Positions 1 to 5,820 of a stretch of 5,820 nt of DNA are shown here, piece by piece. Under the pieces are notes generated by a model that saw only the letters and a list, made by a program, of their open reading frames with translations, had not been told where the DNA came from and ran no database searches. The translations under genes were made by a program, and so were the position numbers. The stretch's first letter is position 1; every line of letters starts with the position of its first letter. The DNA comes from an uncultured Holophagales bacterium (GTDB lineage: Bacteria; Acidobacteriota; Thermoanaerobaculia; UBA5066): NCBI GenBank assembly GCA_937864895.1, contig CALMDF010000322.1:1-5820 (forward strand). Direction: 5' to 3'.

Positions 1-1023
1 TACGGGGCCGACGCCGTCCGCTTCGCCCTCGCCGTCCTCTCGGGGACGGGCCGCGACCTGCCGTTCGGGCCGACCCGCGTCGCCGCGTCCCGGGCCTTCG
101 CGACGAAGGTCTGGAACGCCGCCCGCTTCGCCATCGGGATGCTCGGCGAGGAGCCCGTGGCCGACGAGCCCGACTTCGCGACGCTCGGGCGCGTGGACCG
201 CTGGATCCTCGACCGGCTCGCGACGATGGCCGCGAAGGTGAATGCGTCGCTCGAGGTCTTCCGCTTCGACGAGGCCGCCAACGCGATCTACGCCTTCTTC
301 TGGACCGAGTTCTGCGACGGCTACGTCGAGATGGTCAAGCCGGTCCTGCGCGACGCGGACCTCCCCGAGGCCGAGAAGGCCAGGACTCGCGCCGTCCTGC
401 GGCACGTACTCCTCGACTCGCTCGCGCTCCTCCACCCCTTCATGCCGTTCATCTCCTGCGAGATCCGCGAGGCGCTGAACGGGGACGGGGCGAAGCTGCC
501 GGTCCTGCCGTACCCGGCGGGCCGGGAAGACTGGCGGGACCCGTTCGCCGTGGACGTCGTCGAGACGCTTCGCGAGACGGCGACCCGCGTGCGCAACCTG
601 CGGGCCGAGCGCGGCATGGCCCAGACCGAGACCCTCGCCGCCGGACTCGAGGTCCCCGAGGGAAAGCTCGCCGAGGCCCTTCGCGAGCACGCCCCGCTCC
701 TCGTCCACATGGCCCGCCTCGAGAGCCTCGTCGTGGCTCCGAAGGTCGACCTCCCGGGCGCCTTCCACGAGCACGTCGGCGTCGCCGGCCTCGTGGTGGC
801 CCTCCCGAAGAAGGAGCTGTCGGCCGAGGACGCCGCGAAGATCCGTAAGGAGATCTCGGCCGTCGACCGGGAGGCCGAGAGCGTCGGGAAGAAGCTCTCC
901 GACGAGTCCTTCCTCGCTCGCGCTCCGCAGGCGGTCGTGGAAAAGGCGAGGCGTCAGCTCGAGGAGCTGTCGTCGCGCCGCGCCAAGCTCGTAACGAACC
1001 TGGGGGAGGACACAGGCCTGTGA
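1..1023 (+). CDS. valS: Valyl-tRNA synthetase, C-terminal part (5' end outside window)
   Basis: This is the last 340 codons of cytoplasmic valyl-tRNA synthetase, which charges tRNA-Val with valine using ATP. The frame is open from base 1 and ends at TGA 1021-1023; an ATG at 139 is internal, not the start. The first residues (YGADAVRFAL, then the FATKVWNAARF block at about 34-44) are the segment that in class Ia synthetases directly follows the KMSKS loop, so the Rossmann catalytic core, editing domain and KMSKS lie upstream. Residues about 60-200 form the helical anticodon-binding domain, with FCDGYVEMVKP at 104-114 and LLHPFMPFISCEI at about 144-155. Residues about 274-334 are the charged, heptad-like C-terminal coiled coil (KKLSDESFLARAP) typical of ValRS rather than IleRS or LeuRS, which decides the call. 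One oddity: the usual CDWY tryptophan of bacterial ValRS is Gly here (CDGY). The stop overlaps the birA start. Confidence 0.96.
   Translation, partial: YGADAVRFALAVLSGTGRDLPFGPTRVAASRAFATKVWNAARFAIGMLGEEPVADEPDFATLGRVDRWILDRLATMAAKVNASLEVFRFDEAANAIYAFFWTEFCDGYVEMVKPVLRDADLPEAEKARTRAVLRHVLLDSLALLHPFMPFISCEIREALNGDGAKLPVLPYPAGREDWRDPFAVDVVETLRETATRVRNLRAERGMAQTETLAAGLEVPEGKLAEALREHAPLLVHMARLESLVVAPKVDLPGAFHEHVGVAGLVVALPKKELSAEDAAKIRKEISAVDREAESVGKKLSDESFLARAPQAVVEKARRQLEELSSRRAKLVTNLGEDTGL
1005..1009 (+). promoter_or_regulatory. Shine-Dalgarno of birA inside the valS 3' end
   Basis: GGAGG, within a purine run at 1002-1010, lies 10 bases before GTG 1020. It is the strongest ribosome-binding site I see in the window. 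It supports the GTG that overlaps the valS stop as the true birA start, although that leaves birA translated from inside the upstream gene. Confidence 0.7.
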
Positions 1024-1814
1024 CGAGTCCGCTCGGCCACCTGGCCCCGTTCGGGGGGCCGCATTTCGCGAGGGTCGCGAACGTCCTCGTGCTCGAGGAG
1101 GCGGAGTCCACGAACGACGTGGGGAGGGCCCTCGTGGACCGGATGGTGGCCGAGGACACCGAGATCTTCCCGACGTGCGTCGTCGCCCGGCGGCAGACGG
1201 CCGGCCGGGGAAGGTCCGGGAGGAGCTGGGAGGCGGCCGGGACGGGCGCCGTGGCGGTCTCCCTCGTCGCCCCCTGGCCCGAGGGACCGGGGAGGATCCA
1301 CGTCCCGATCGCGACGGGCATCTCGCTCGCCCGTTCCCTCTCCCGCGCCTTCGGGGTCGACCTGAGGCTGAAGTGGCCCAACGACCTCCTCGCAGGCGGC
1401 CGGAAGGTCGGAGGGCTCCTCACCGAGGGGCGCTCCCTTCCCGAGGGACAGGGCTACGTCATCGTCGGCCTCGGGCTGAACGTCCGCGCGGGCCGGGACG
1501 AGCTCGACGCTCTCGGTCTCCCTTCCGCCACCTCGCTCGCGCTCGAAGGCGCGGACCCCGGGAAGCTCGAGGGGAACGCCGCATTCCTGGCCGTCCTCGC
1601 GGCGTTCGACGCGAGCCTCGGAGAGCAGGACGGCGACCTCGCGGCGGCGTTCGAATCGGTGACGGTTCACCGCCCCGGCGACGTCCTCGAGGTTCGCGAG
1701 GGGGAGAAGGTCGTCCGGGGTCGTTACGCCGGCCTCACGAAGGACGGTCTCCTCCGCCTCGAGACCGGGTCCGGCGTCACGGAGCTCATCTCCGGCGACG
1801 TGACGACCTTCTGA
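1020..1814 (+). CDS. birA: Biotin--[acetyl-CoA-carboxylase] ligase, class I (no DNA-binding domain)
   Basis: This cytoplasmic enzyme makes biotinyl-5'-AMP from biotin and ATP and transfers biotin to a lysine of carrier proteins such as the BCCP subunit of acetyl-CoA carboxylase. The 264 residues hold the whole catalytic domain: ESTN at 29-32, the biotinyl-AMP loop AGRGRSGRSW at 61-70 (Arg65 aligns with Arg118 of E. coli BirA), KWPND at 118-122 with the catalytic lysine (E. coli Lys183), KVGGLLTE at 129-136 and VGLGLNV at 149-155. A small SH3-like C-terminal domain follows (about 215-264, GRYAGLTKDGLLRLETG). There is no N-terminal winged helix: only about 20 residues precede the core, so it should be a ligase without the repressor function of the bifunctional class II enzymes. 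The GTG start overlaps the valS stop by 4 bases (GTGA), which suggests coupled translation. The following coaX begins 7 bases after the stop. Confidence 0.95.
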   Translation: MTSPLGHLAPFGGPHFARVANVLVLEEAESTNDVGRALVDRMVAEDTEIFPTCVVARRQTAGRGRSGRSWEAAGTGAVAVSLVAPWPEGPGRIHVPIATGISLARSLSRAFGVDLRLKWPNDLLAGGRKVGGLLTEGRSLPEGQGYVIVGLGLNVRAGRDELDALGLPSATSLALEGADPGKLEGNAAFLAVLAAFDASLGEQDGDLAAAFESVTVHRPGDVLEVREGEKVVRGRYAGLTKDGLLRLETGSGVTELISGDVTTF

Positions 1815-1821
1815 GGCCGGG

Positions 1822-2619
1822 ATGGGCCTCCTCCTCGCCCTCGACGTCGGCAATACGAACACGGTCATCGGATTCTTCGACGGCGACGCGCTCGTGGCGA
1901 CGGCGCGCCTGACGACCGTTCGGGACCGGACCTCCGACGAGCACGCCCTGTTCCTCCGGGCCGTCATCGAGGCCAAGGGGAGGAAGACCGCCGAGATCGA
2001 CGACGTCATCGTCTCCTCCGTCGTTCCGCCGCAGGACTTCCCGATCCGGGCGGCCTGCCGCGAGGCCTTCGGCATCGACCCGCTCTTCGTCGCCCCCGGC
2101 GTGAAGACCGGGATGAAGATCCTCTACGACCACCCTTCCGAGGTGGGCGCCGACCGGATCGTGAACGCCGTCGCCGCCGTGGCGGCCTACGGCAAGCCGT
2201 GCATCGTCGTCGACTTCGGGACGGCGACGACGTTCGACGTCGTCACCGCCTCGGGCGACTATCTCGGCGGCGTCATCTGCCCGGGCCCGGGAATCAGCGC
2301 CGACGCCCTCTTCTCGCGGGCCGCCCGCCTCTCGCGCGTCGACCTCCACCGTCCCGACAGGGTCGTGGGGAAGAACACCGCCCAGAGCATCCAGTCGGGC
2401 CTCTTCTGGGGGGTCCTCGCCCAGGCGGAGGGGCTCGTCGCCCGGATCCGCGCCGAGATGGGAGAGCCGGAGATGAAGGTCGTCGTCACCGGCGGCCTCG
2501 CCCCCCTCTTCGCAACTTCGTCGCCCGACCTGGCCCTCGTCGACTCCGACCTTACGCTCCGCGGGCTGAAGATCCTCCATGACCGGAACGCCGACGCCCG
2601 CCCCCCCCGGCGCGACTGA
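1822..2619 (+). CDS. coaX: Type III pantothenate kinase
   Basis: The product phosphorylates pantothenate with ATP to 4'-phosphopantothenate, the first committed step of coenzyme A synthesis. Type III enzymes belong to the ASKHA fold, need a monovalent cation, and resist CoA feedback, unlike CoaA. The 265 residues show the family motifs in order: DVGNTNT at 8-14 (phosphate-1 loop, Asp8), EVGADRIVN at 107-115 (Asp111), DFGTATTFD at 131-139 (phosphate-2/cation site), GGVICPG at 149-155, NTAQSIQSG at 185-193, and TGG at 223-225 (adenosine motif). No key residue is missing. ATG 1822 lies 7 bases after the birA stop, with a modest GAGG at 1813-1816. After LTLRGLKILHDR the last dozen residues (NADARPPRRD end) are non-conserved, and their DNA doubles as the start of the next gene. 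The birA-coaX pairing is common in bacteria and links biotin and CoA supply for acyl-CoA metabolism. Confidence 0.96.
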   Translation: MGLLLALDVGNTNTVIGFFDGDALVATARLTTVRDRTSDEHALFLRAVIEAKGRKTAEIDDVIVSSVVPPQDFPIRAACREAFGIDPLFVAPGVKTGMKILYDHPSEVGADRIVNAVAAVAAYGKPCIVVDFGTATTFDVVTASGDYLGGVICPGPGISADALFSRAARLSRVDLHRPDRVVGKNTAQSIQSGLFWGVLAQAEGLVARIRAEMGEPEMKVVVTGGLAPLFATSSPDLALVDSDLTLRGLKILHDRNADARPPRRD

Positions 2620-3304
2620 CGCCGCGGAGGACGAGGCTTCCTACGGCACCCGTGTCGAGGACGCCTTCATCTCCGAGCGCGGGACGCCGTTTCTCCTCGC
2701 GCCGAAGGACTGGCTCCTCATCCGCGGCTGGCGCGAGGCCGGGGTCCCGGCCGACACGGTGATCCGCGCGATCCGCGGGGCGTTCGAGAAGAAGCGCGCG
2801 AGGGGCGACCTCTCGAAGATCTCGAGCCTCTCCTACTGCGCCAACGCGGTGGAGGTCCTCTGGGAGATGGAGCGGCGGGGGCTCGTCGGCTCGCACGCCG
2901 CCCGCCGCTCGGCTGACGGGGAGGCCTTCGACGCAGGGCCGCGCCTGCGCTGGCTCGTCGAGGCGCTCGGCGGCGTTGAAGGGCCGTTCCCCGGGGGCGT
3001 CGACGCCGCCGACGTGGCCGGGGCCTTGCGGGACGCGGGCGTGGCCGTCGGGGCCCTCGACCCCTCGGCCGGGCTCGAGCCGCTCGAGGAGGCGCTCGCG
3101 AAGGCCGAGAAGGCGCTCCTGAAGAAGCTGGAGAAGGCGCTCGGGGACGAGGCGCGGGAGCGGCTCGCCGTCGAGGTCGAGTCCCAGGCCGGGGACGTCT
3201 CGAAGCTTCCGAGAGAAACGCAGAGGAGAATCCACTCGGCCCTGCGAGGCCGGGCCCTGCGCCGCATCTTCAACGTTCCTCCACTGACCCTGCTCGGAGA
3301 GTGA
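2579..3304 (+). CDS. Hypothetical helical protein of unknown function
   Basis: I do not recognise a named family for this 241-residue soluble protein. It has no signal peptide or membrane segment. Residues 1-20 are Pro/Thr/Ala- and acid-rich and probably disordered. Residues about 22-100 look like a compact helical domain (FISERGTPFLLAPKDWLLI, then WREAGVPADTVIRAIRGAFE at 51-70 and SLSYCANAVEVLWEME at 83-98). Residues about 166-205 form a charged, Lys/Glu/Leu-rich amphipathic helix. A basic tail (ETQRRIHSALRGRALRRI) then ends in FNVPPLTLLGE. The spacing of Trp, GVP, AI and Tyr...Trp loosely recalls the C-terminal domain of DnaD/phage replisome organisers, but this is weak. From memory, similar proteins occur as unnamed genes in Acidobacteriota. 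ATG 2579 is the only usable start before the conserved region; it lies inside coaX (41-base overlap) without a clear ribosome-binding site, which suggests coupling. Codon use matches the neighbours and the frame is intact, so I believe it is a real gene. Confidence 0.8.
   Translation: MTGTPTPAPPGATDAAEDEASYGTRVEDAFISERGTPFLLAPKDWLLIRGWREAGVPADTVIRAIRGAFEKKRARGDLSKISSLSYCANAVEVLWEMERRGLVGSHAARRSADGEAFDAGPRLRWLVEALGGVEGPFPGGVDAADVAGALRDAGVAVGALDPSAGLEPLEEALAKAEKALLKKLEKALGDEARERLAVEVESQAGDVSKLPRETQRRIHSALRGRALRRIFNVPPLTLLGE
2601..2608 (+). repeat. C8 homopolymer in the coaX/hypothetical overlap
   Basis: Eight consecutive C lie in the 41 bases read in two frames by coaX and the next gene. In the coaX frame they read as CGC CCC CCC CGG, a run of two proline codons followed by another C. 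A one-base length change would alter the coaX tail and the N-terminus of the next protein. It could also be a sequencing or assembly error hotspot. Confidence 0.9.
3296..3300 (+). promoter_or_regulatory. Shine-Dalgarno deciding the methyltransferase start
   Basis: GGAGA ends 9 bases before ATG 3310 and directly abuts GTG 3301. A ribosome bound here can start at the ATG but hardly at the GTG, so ATG 3310 is preferred even though the longer GTG frame is also open. Confidence 0.6.
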
Positions 3305-3309
3305 CTGCC

Positions 3310-4599
3310 ATGCCGCGAGAGCTGACGATCGAACGCGTCGTCCCCGGAGGAAGCGGCCTCGGCCGGATCGACGGCGCCGTGACGCTCGTCGCGGGCGGGC
3401 TGCCGGGCGACCGCGTCGTCGTGGAGCCGCGCCCCGAAGGGGAACGACTCCTCCGGGCGGAGGTCCTCTCCGTCGAAGCCCCGGGCCCGCACCGGCGGCC
3501 CGACGCCGAGGTCTGCCCGCGGGCTCTCGACTCCACCTGCGGCGGGTGCGACTGGCCGGCCCTCCGCCTCGAGTCGCACGGCGACCTGAAGAAGGAGCTC
3601 GTCCGGGACGCGCTCCGCCGAATCGGGCGCATCCCCGACACCGAGCTTCCGGAGTTCCGCTTCGTCCCGTCGCCGAGGAACTACCGGCTGCGCAGCCGCC
3701 TCCACTGGGACGGCGGCGGGAAGCTCGGCTTCCTCGCGAGGGCCTCCTCCGAGACCTCGGACCTCGTGACGTGCGAGGTCGTCTCGGAGACCCTCCTCGC
3801 GAGGCTCCCGGCGATCCGGGAAGCGCTTCGCGAGACGAACGTGCCCGAGGCCGAGCTCCAGACGCTCGAAGGGAACGACGGCACGCCACTCCTCGGTGCG
3901 CTCCGGAGCGAGACGAGGATCGCCGATCCGGACAGGGTGGCCGGGAAGCTCCACGGCCCGCTGGACGGCGTCCGCGTCATCTCGACGGGGCGGCTCGTCG
4001 CGAACCGCGGCCTCTCGTCGCTTCGCCTCGAGGCGGGGGGAGTTCCCTTCCGCGTCTCCGTCTCGTCGTTCTTCCAGGGGAACAGGTTCCTTCTCGGCGC
4101 GTTCCTCGACGAGGCCCGCGACGTGGCGAGGCGGGCGGCCGCGGGCGGCACCTCGCGCGGGGCGCTCGACCTCTACGCGGGGGCCGGCTTCCTCACGAGG
4201 CCCCTCCTCGAGGCCGGCTTCGAGACGGAGGCGGTGGAGCTGGACACCTCCTCCTCGGCCGACCTGGTCGCGAACCTCACCGCGTGGCGCGCGGAGGGGC
4301 TGCCGGGCAGGGGCAAGGCGATCTCGTCCCGCGTGGAAGCGCACGTCGGCAGGATGCGCGAGCCGGTCGACGTCGTCTTCGCGGACCCGCCGCGCGAGGG
4401 CCTGTCGCCTCTCGTCCGCAAGGCGCTCCTGAGGATGAAGCCCCGCAGTCTCTTCCTCGTCTCCTGCGATCCGGCGACGTTCGCCCGCGACCTCGCCGGG
4501 CTCCTCCCGCGCTACCGCGTCGCCTCCGTCACCCTCCTCGACCTCTTTCCGGGGACGCACCACGTGGAGACGCTCGCCGCGCTCGAGCGACGCCCGTGA
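3310..4599 (+). CDS. TrmA/RlmD-family 23S rRNA/tRNA (uracil-5-)-methyltransferase
   Basis: This is an S-adenosylmethionine-dependent RNA m5U methyltransferase; the exact target (23S rRNA m5U1939 or m5U747, or tRNA U54) cannot be told from sequence alone. It has 429 residues from ATG 3310, or 432 from GTG 3301; positions here use the longer numbering. An N-terminal TRAM RNA-binding domain spans about 5-60 (LTIERVVPGGSGLGR). Four cysteines fit the [4Fe-4S] site of RlmD: C72, C80, C83 and C158. SFFQGN at 256-261 is the family's FxQxN motif. The SAM domain has LDLYAGAGFLT at 289-299, VELD at 312-315 and ADPPREGL at 361-368. Cys389 in LVSCDPATFARDL is the catalytic nucleophile and Glu423 in HHVETLAALER is the proton-abstracting base. 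All catalytic residues are present. The iron-sulfur cysteines and TRAM domain favour an RlmD/RlmC-like enzyme over classical TrmA, which lacks both. The stop overlaps the GTG of comEC. Confidence 0.92.
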   Translation: MPRELTIERVVPGGSGLGRIDGAVTLVAGGLPGDRVVVEPRPEGERLLRAEVLSVEAPGPHRRPDAEVCPRALDSTCGGCDWPALRLESHGDLKKELVRDALRRIGRIPDTELPEFRFVPSPRNYRLRSRLHWDGGGKLGFLARASSETSDLVTCEVVSETLLARLPAIREALRETNVPEAELQTLEGNDGTPLLGALRSETRIADPDRVAGKLHGPLDGVRVISTGRLVANRGLSSLRLEAGGVPFRVSVSSFFQGNRFLLGAFLDEARDVARRAAAGGTSRGALDLYAGAGFLTRPLLEAGFETEAVELDTSSSADLVANLTAWRAEGLPGRGKAISSRVEAHVGRMREPVDVVFADPPREGLSPLVRKALLRMKPRSLFLVSCDPATFARDLAGLLPRYRVASVTLLDLFPGTHHVETLAALERRP

Positions 4600-5820
4600 G
4601 GCGGTCCTGGTCGCCGAGGGCGCCGGCGCCGGCCGTTCCGGCCGCCCTCGCCTTCGCGGCCGGGATCCTCCTCGCGGTCTCCCTTCCGGTCGCGCCGCCG
4701 CTCCCTCTCGCCGTCGCGCTCGTGGCTGCCTCGCTCGCCTCCGTGGCGGCGGGCCTTCGGGGAGACCGCCGGCTCGCGGCGGGCGGGGCGCTCGTCCTCG
4801 TGCTCGTCGCCGGGTTCCTCCGCGCCCGCCCGGTCCTCGTCGTGGACCGCGAGTCCGCGCGACGCACCGCAGCGGAGGCGGGGGAGGACGACGTCTTCGA
4901 GGTGAGGGGGCGGCTCTCGACGTACTGGACGAGGAGCGGCTCGATCTGGTCGGCCCGGCTCGACGTCGAAGAGGCCCGGCTCGACGGGGCCTGGGTGAGC
5001 CTCCCGGGCCGGGTCGTCCTGAGCGTCGCCGGCGGGACCGACCCCGCCCGCCTCTCGGGGCTCGGCGACCTCGTCCGGGTCCGCGGGCCGCTTCGTCTCC
5101 CCGACCGGGGCGCCCTCCCTTCGAGCCCGTTCGTCCTCGCGCCCGAGCCGAGGCTCCCCCAGAAGGGCGCCGAGCAGGTCGAGGTCCTCGATGGCCCGGG
5201 CGGCCTGCTCGGGCCGCTCGCGCGCCTCCACCGGGCCGCGAGCGCCCGCCTCGCAGCGAACCTCGACGGGGCCCCGCCGGACGAGCAGAGGGCCGCTGCC
5301 CTCGCCGGCGCCCTCCTCCTCGGCGAGACCTCCGAGCTGACGCCAGAGACGGTGTCTGCTTTCCGCGACGGCGGCGTGGCCCACGTCCTCGCGATCTCCG
5401 GCCTCCACGTCGGCCTCCTCGCGCTCGGCCTCGCGGCCGCGCTCCGTCCCCTCGGCGCCTCCGTCGCGACGCGCGACGCCATCCTCCTCGTGGCCACGCT
5501 CGCCTTCGCGGGTTTCACCGGCGGGCGGGCGCCGGTCCTCAGGGCGGCCCTCATGATCGGCCTCTACCTCGCGGCCCGGCTCATCGGCAGGCCCACCTCG
5601 CCGGCTCACGTCATGGGCCTTTCGGTCGTCGTCCTCCTCGCCGCCGACCCCTCGAACCTCTTCGAGGTCGGCTTTCTCCTGACGTACGCGGCGGTCTTCG
5701 GCATCGCGGCGATCGCTCCGCTCTTCGCGAAGCCGCTTCGCAGGAGGCTGCCGGCCCCGCTCGCCGACGGCATCGCCGCCACGCTCGGGGCCGAGCTCTG
5801 CATCTTCCCGATCCAGGCGA
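4596..5820 (+). CDS. comEC: ComEC/Rec2-family DNA internalisation channel, N-terminal part (3' end outside window)
   Basis: ComEC forms the inner-membrane channel that carries single-stranded DNA into the cytoplasm during natural transformation. The frame is open from GTG 4596, which overlaps the methyltransferase stop (GTGA), to the window edge: 408 residues. Three hydrophobic stretches (about 13-30, 33-53, 59-78) are followed by a soluble OB-like region (about 98-185), together matching the DUF4131 N-terminal part of ComEC. The competence domain then begins, with ALLLGE at 239-244, the family signature AHVLAISGLHVGLL around 262-275 (ISGLHVG at 267-273), GGRAPVLRAALM at 309-320 and FEVGFLLTYAAVFGI from 356. 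The last two deviate slightly from the usual forms (FQLS becomes FLLT). The remaining membrane helices and the usual C-terminal metallo-beta-lactamase-like domain would lie to the right. The GTG start is inferred from the overlap; its ribosome-binding site is weak. No other competence gene is in view, so a role in transformation is inferred. Confidence 0.92.
   Translation, partial: MRRSWSPRAPAPAVPAALAFAAGILLAVSLPVAPPLPLAVALVAASLASVAAGLRGDRRLAAGGALVLVLVAGFLRARPVLVVDRESARRTAAEAGEDDVFEVRGRLSTYWTRSGSIWSARLDVEEARLDGAWVSLPGRVVLSVAGGTDPARLSGLGDLVRVRGPLRLPDRGALPSSPFVLAPEPRLPQKGAEQVEVLDGPGGLLGPLARLHRAASARLAANLDGAPPDEQRAAALAGALLLGETSELTPETVSAFRDGGVAHVLAISGLHVGLLALGLAAALRPLGASVATRDAILLVATLAFAGFTGGRAPVLRAALMIGLYLAARLIGRPTSPAHVMGLSVVVLLAADPSNLFEVGFLLTYAAVFGIAAIAPLFAKPLRRRLPAPLADGIAATLGAELCIFPIQA

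Noticed and set aside
139..1023. ATG 139 as the start of a 294-residue gene
   Set aside because: The frame is open back to base 1 and the upstream residues match ValRS, so this ATG is an internal methionine.
1175..1912. 245-codon plus-strand frame rich in Arg/Pro
   Set aside because: It is an alternate frame inside birA with an implausible, nearly all Arg/Pro/Gly composition.
954..2075. 373-codon minus-strand frame across birA and coaX
   Set aside because: It crosses two well-supported genes on the other strand and shows no motif; a shadow of codon bias.
2561..2640. Possible terminator or riboswitch between coaX and the next gene
   Set aside because: The stretch is coding in one or both frames and has no inverted repeat followed by a T run.
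3301..3304. GTG 3301 as the methyltransferase start
   Set aside because: It is possible as a GTGA overlap, but GGAGA abuts the codon with no spacer, while ATG 3310 is correctly spaced and begins at the TRAM domain.
2833..4563. 576-codon open frame on the minus strand
   Set aside because: It lies opposite the unknown gene and the methyltransferase, whose motifs prove the plus strand codes. The product is low-complexity Arg/Glu/Pro/Gly. GC-rich third positions remove stops from the antisense frame.
4512..5609. 365-codon and 341-codon open frames on the minus strand
   Set aside because: They are antisense to comEC, which carries ISGLHVG and hydrophobic helices in the plus frame. The minus products are highly charged, repetitive and match no family.

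Overview
The window is about 70% G+C and fully coding. It is a head-to-tail, rightward cluster of six genes: the 3' part of valS, a stand-alone biotin protein ligase (birA), type III pantothenate kinase (coaX), an unrecognised 241-residue protein, a TrmA/RlmD-type RNA m5U methyltransferase, and the 5' part of a comEC-like DNA-uptake channel gene. Codons end almost always in G or C. The combination of high GC, a BirA without DNA-binding domain, CoaX rather than CoaA, and an unknown helical protein before a TRAM-domain methyltransferase suggests an environmental bacterium, most plausibly an Acidobacteriota (Thermoanaerobaculia/Holophagae-like) or a similar deep-branching GC-rich lineage. This is inference from style and gene order; no rRNA or other taxonomic marker is present.

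Layout. Positions 1-1023 encode the end of valyl-tRNA synthetase; the catalytic core and KMSKS loop lie just upstream of the window. birA starts on a GTG that overlaps the valS stop (GTGA) behind a strong Shine-Dalgarno. coaX follows after 7 bases. The unknown gene overlaps the end of coaX by 41 bases, with a run of eight C in the shared segment. The methyltransferase either overlaps the unknown gene by 4 bases (GTG 3301) or, more likely, starts at ATG 3310 behind a GGAGA. comEC starts on a GTG overlapping the methyltransferase stop and runs off the right edge.

The genes look like one co-transcribed, partly translationally coupled operon: no gap exceeds a few bases, and I see no internal promoter or terminator. 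Functionally it is a housekeeping mix: tRNA charging, biotinylation of carboxylases such as acetyl-CoA carboxylase, the first step of CoA synthesis, RNA modification and DNA uptake. BirA and CoaX both feed acyl-CoA metabolism. I found no mobile element, CRISPR array, RNA gene or clearly new multi-gene system. The element most worth following is the unknown 241-residue protein, whose central helical segment loosely recalls DnaD/replisome-organiser C-terminal domains.
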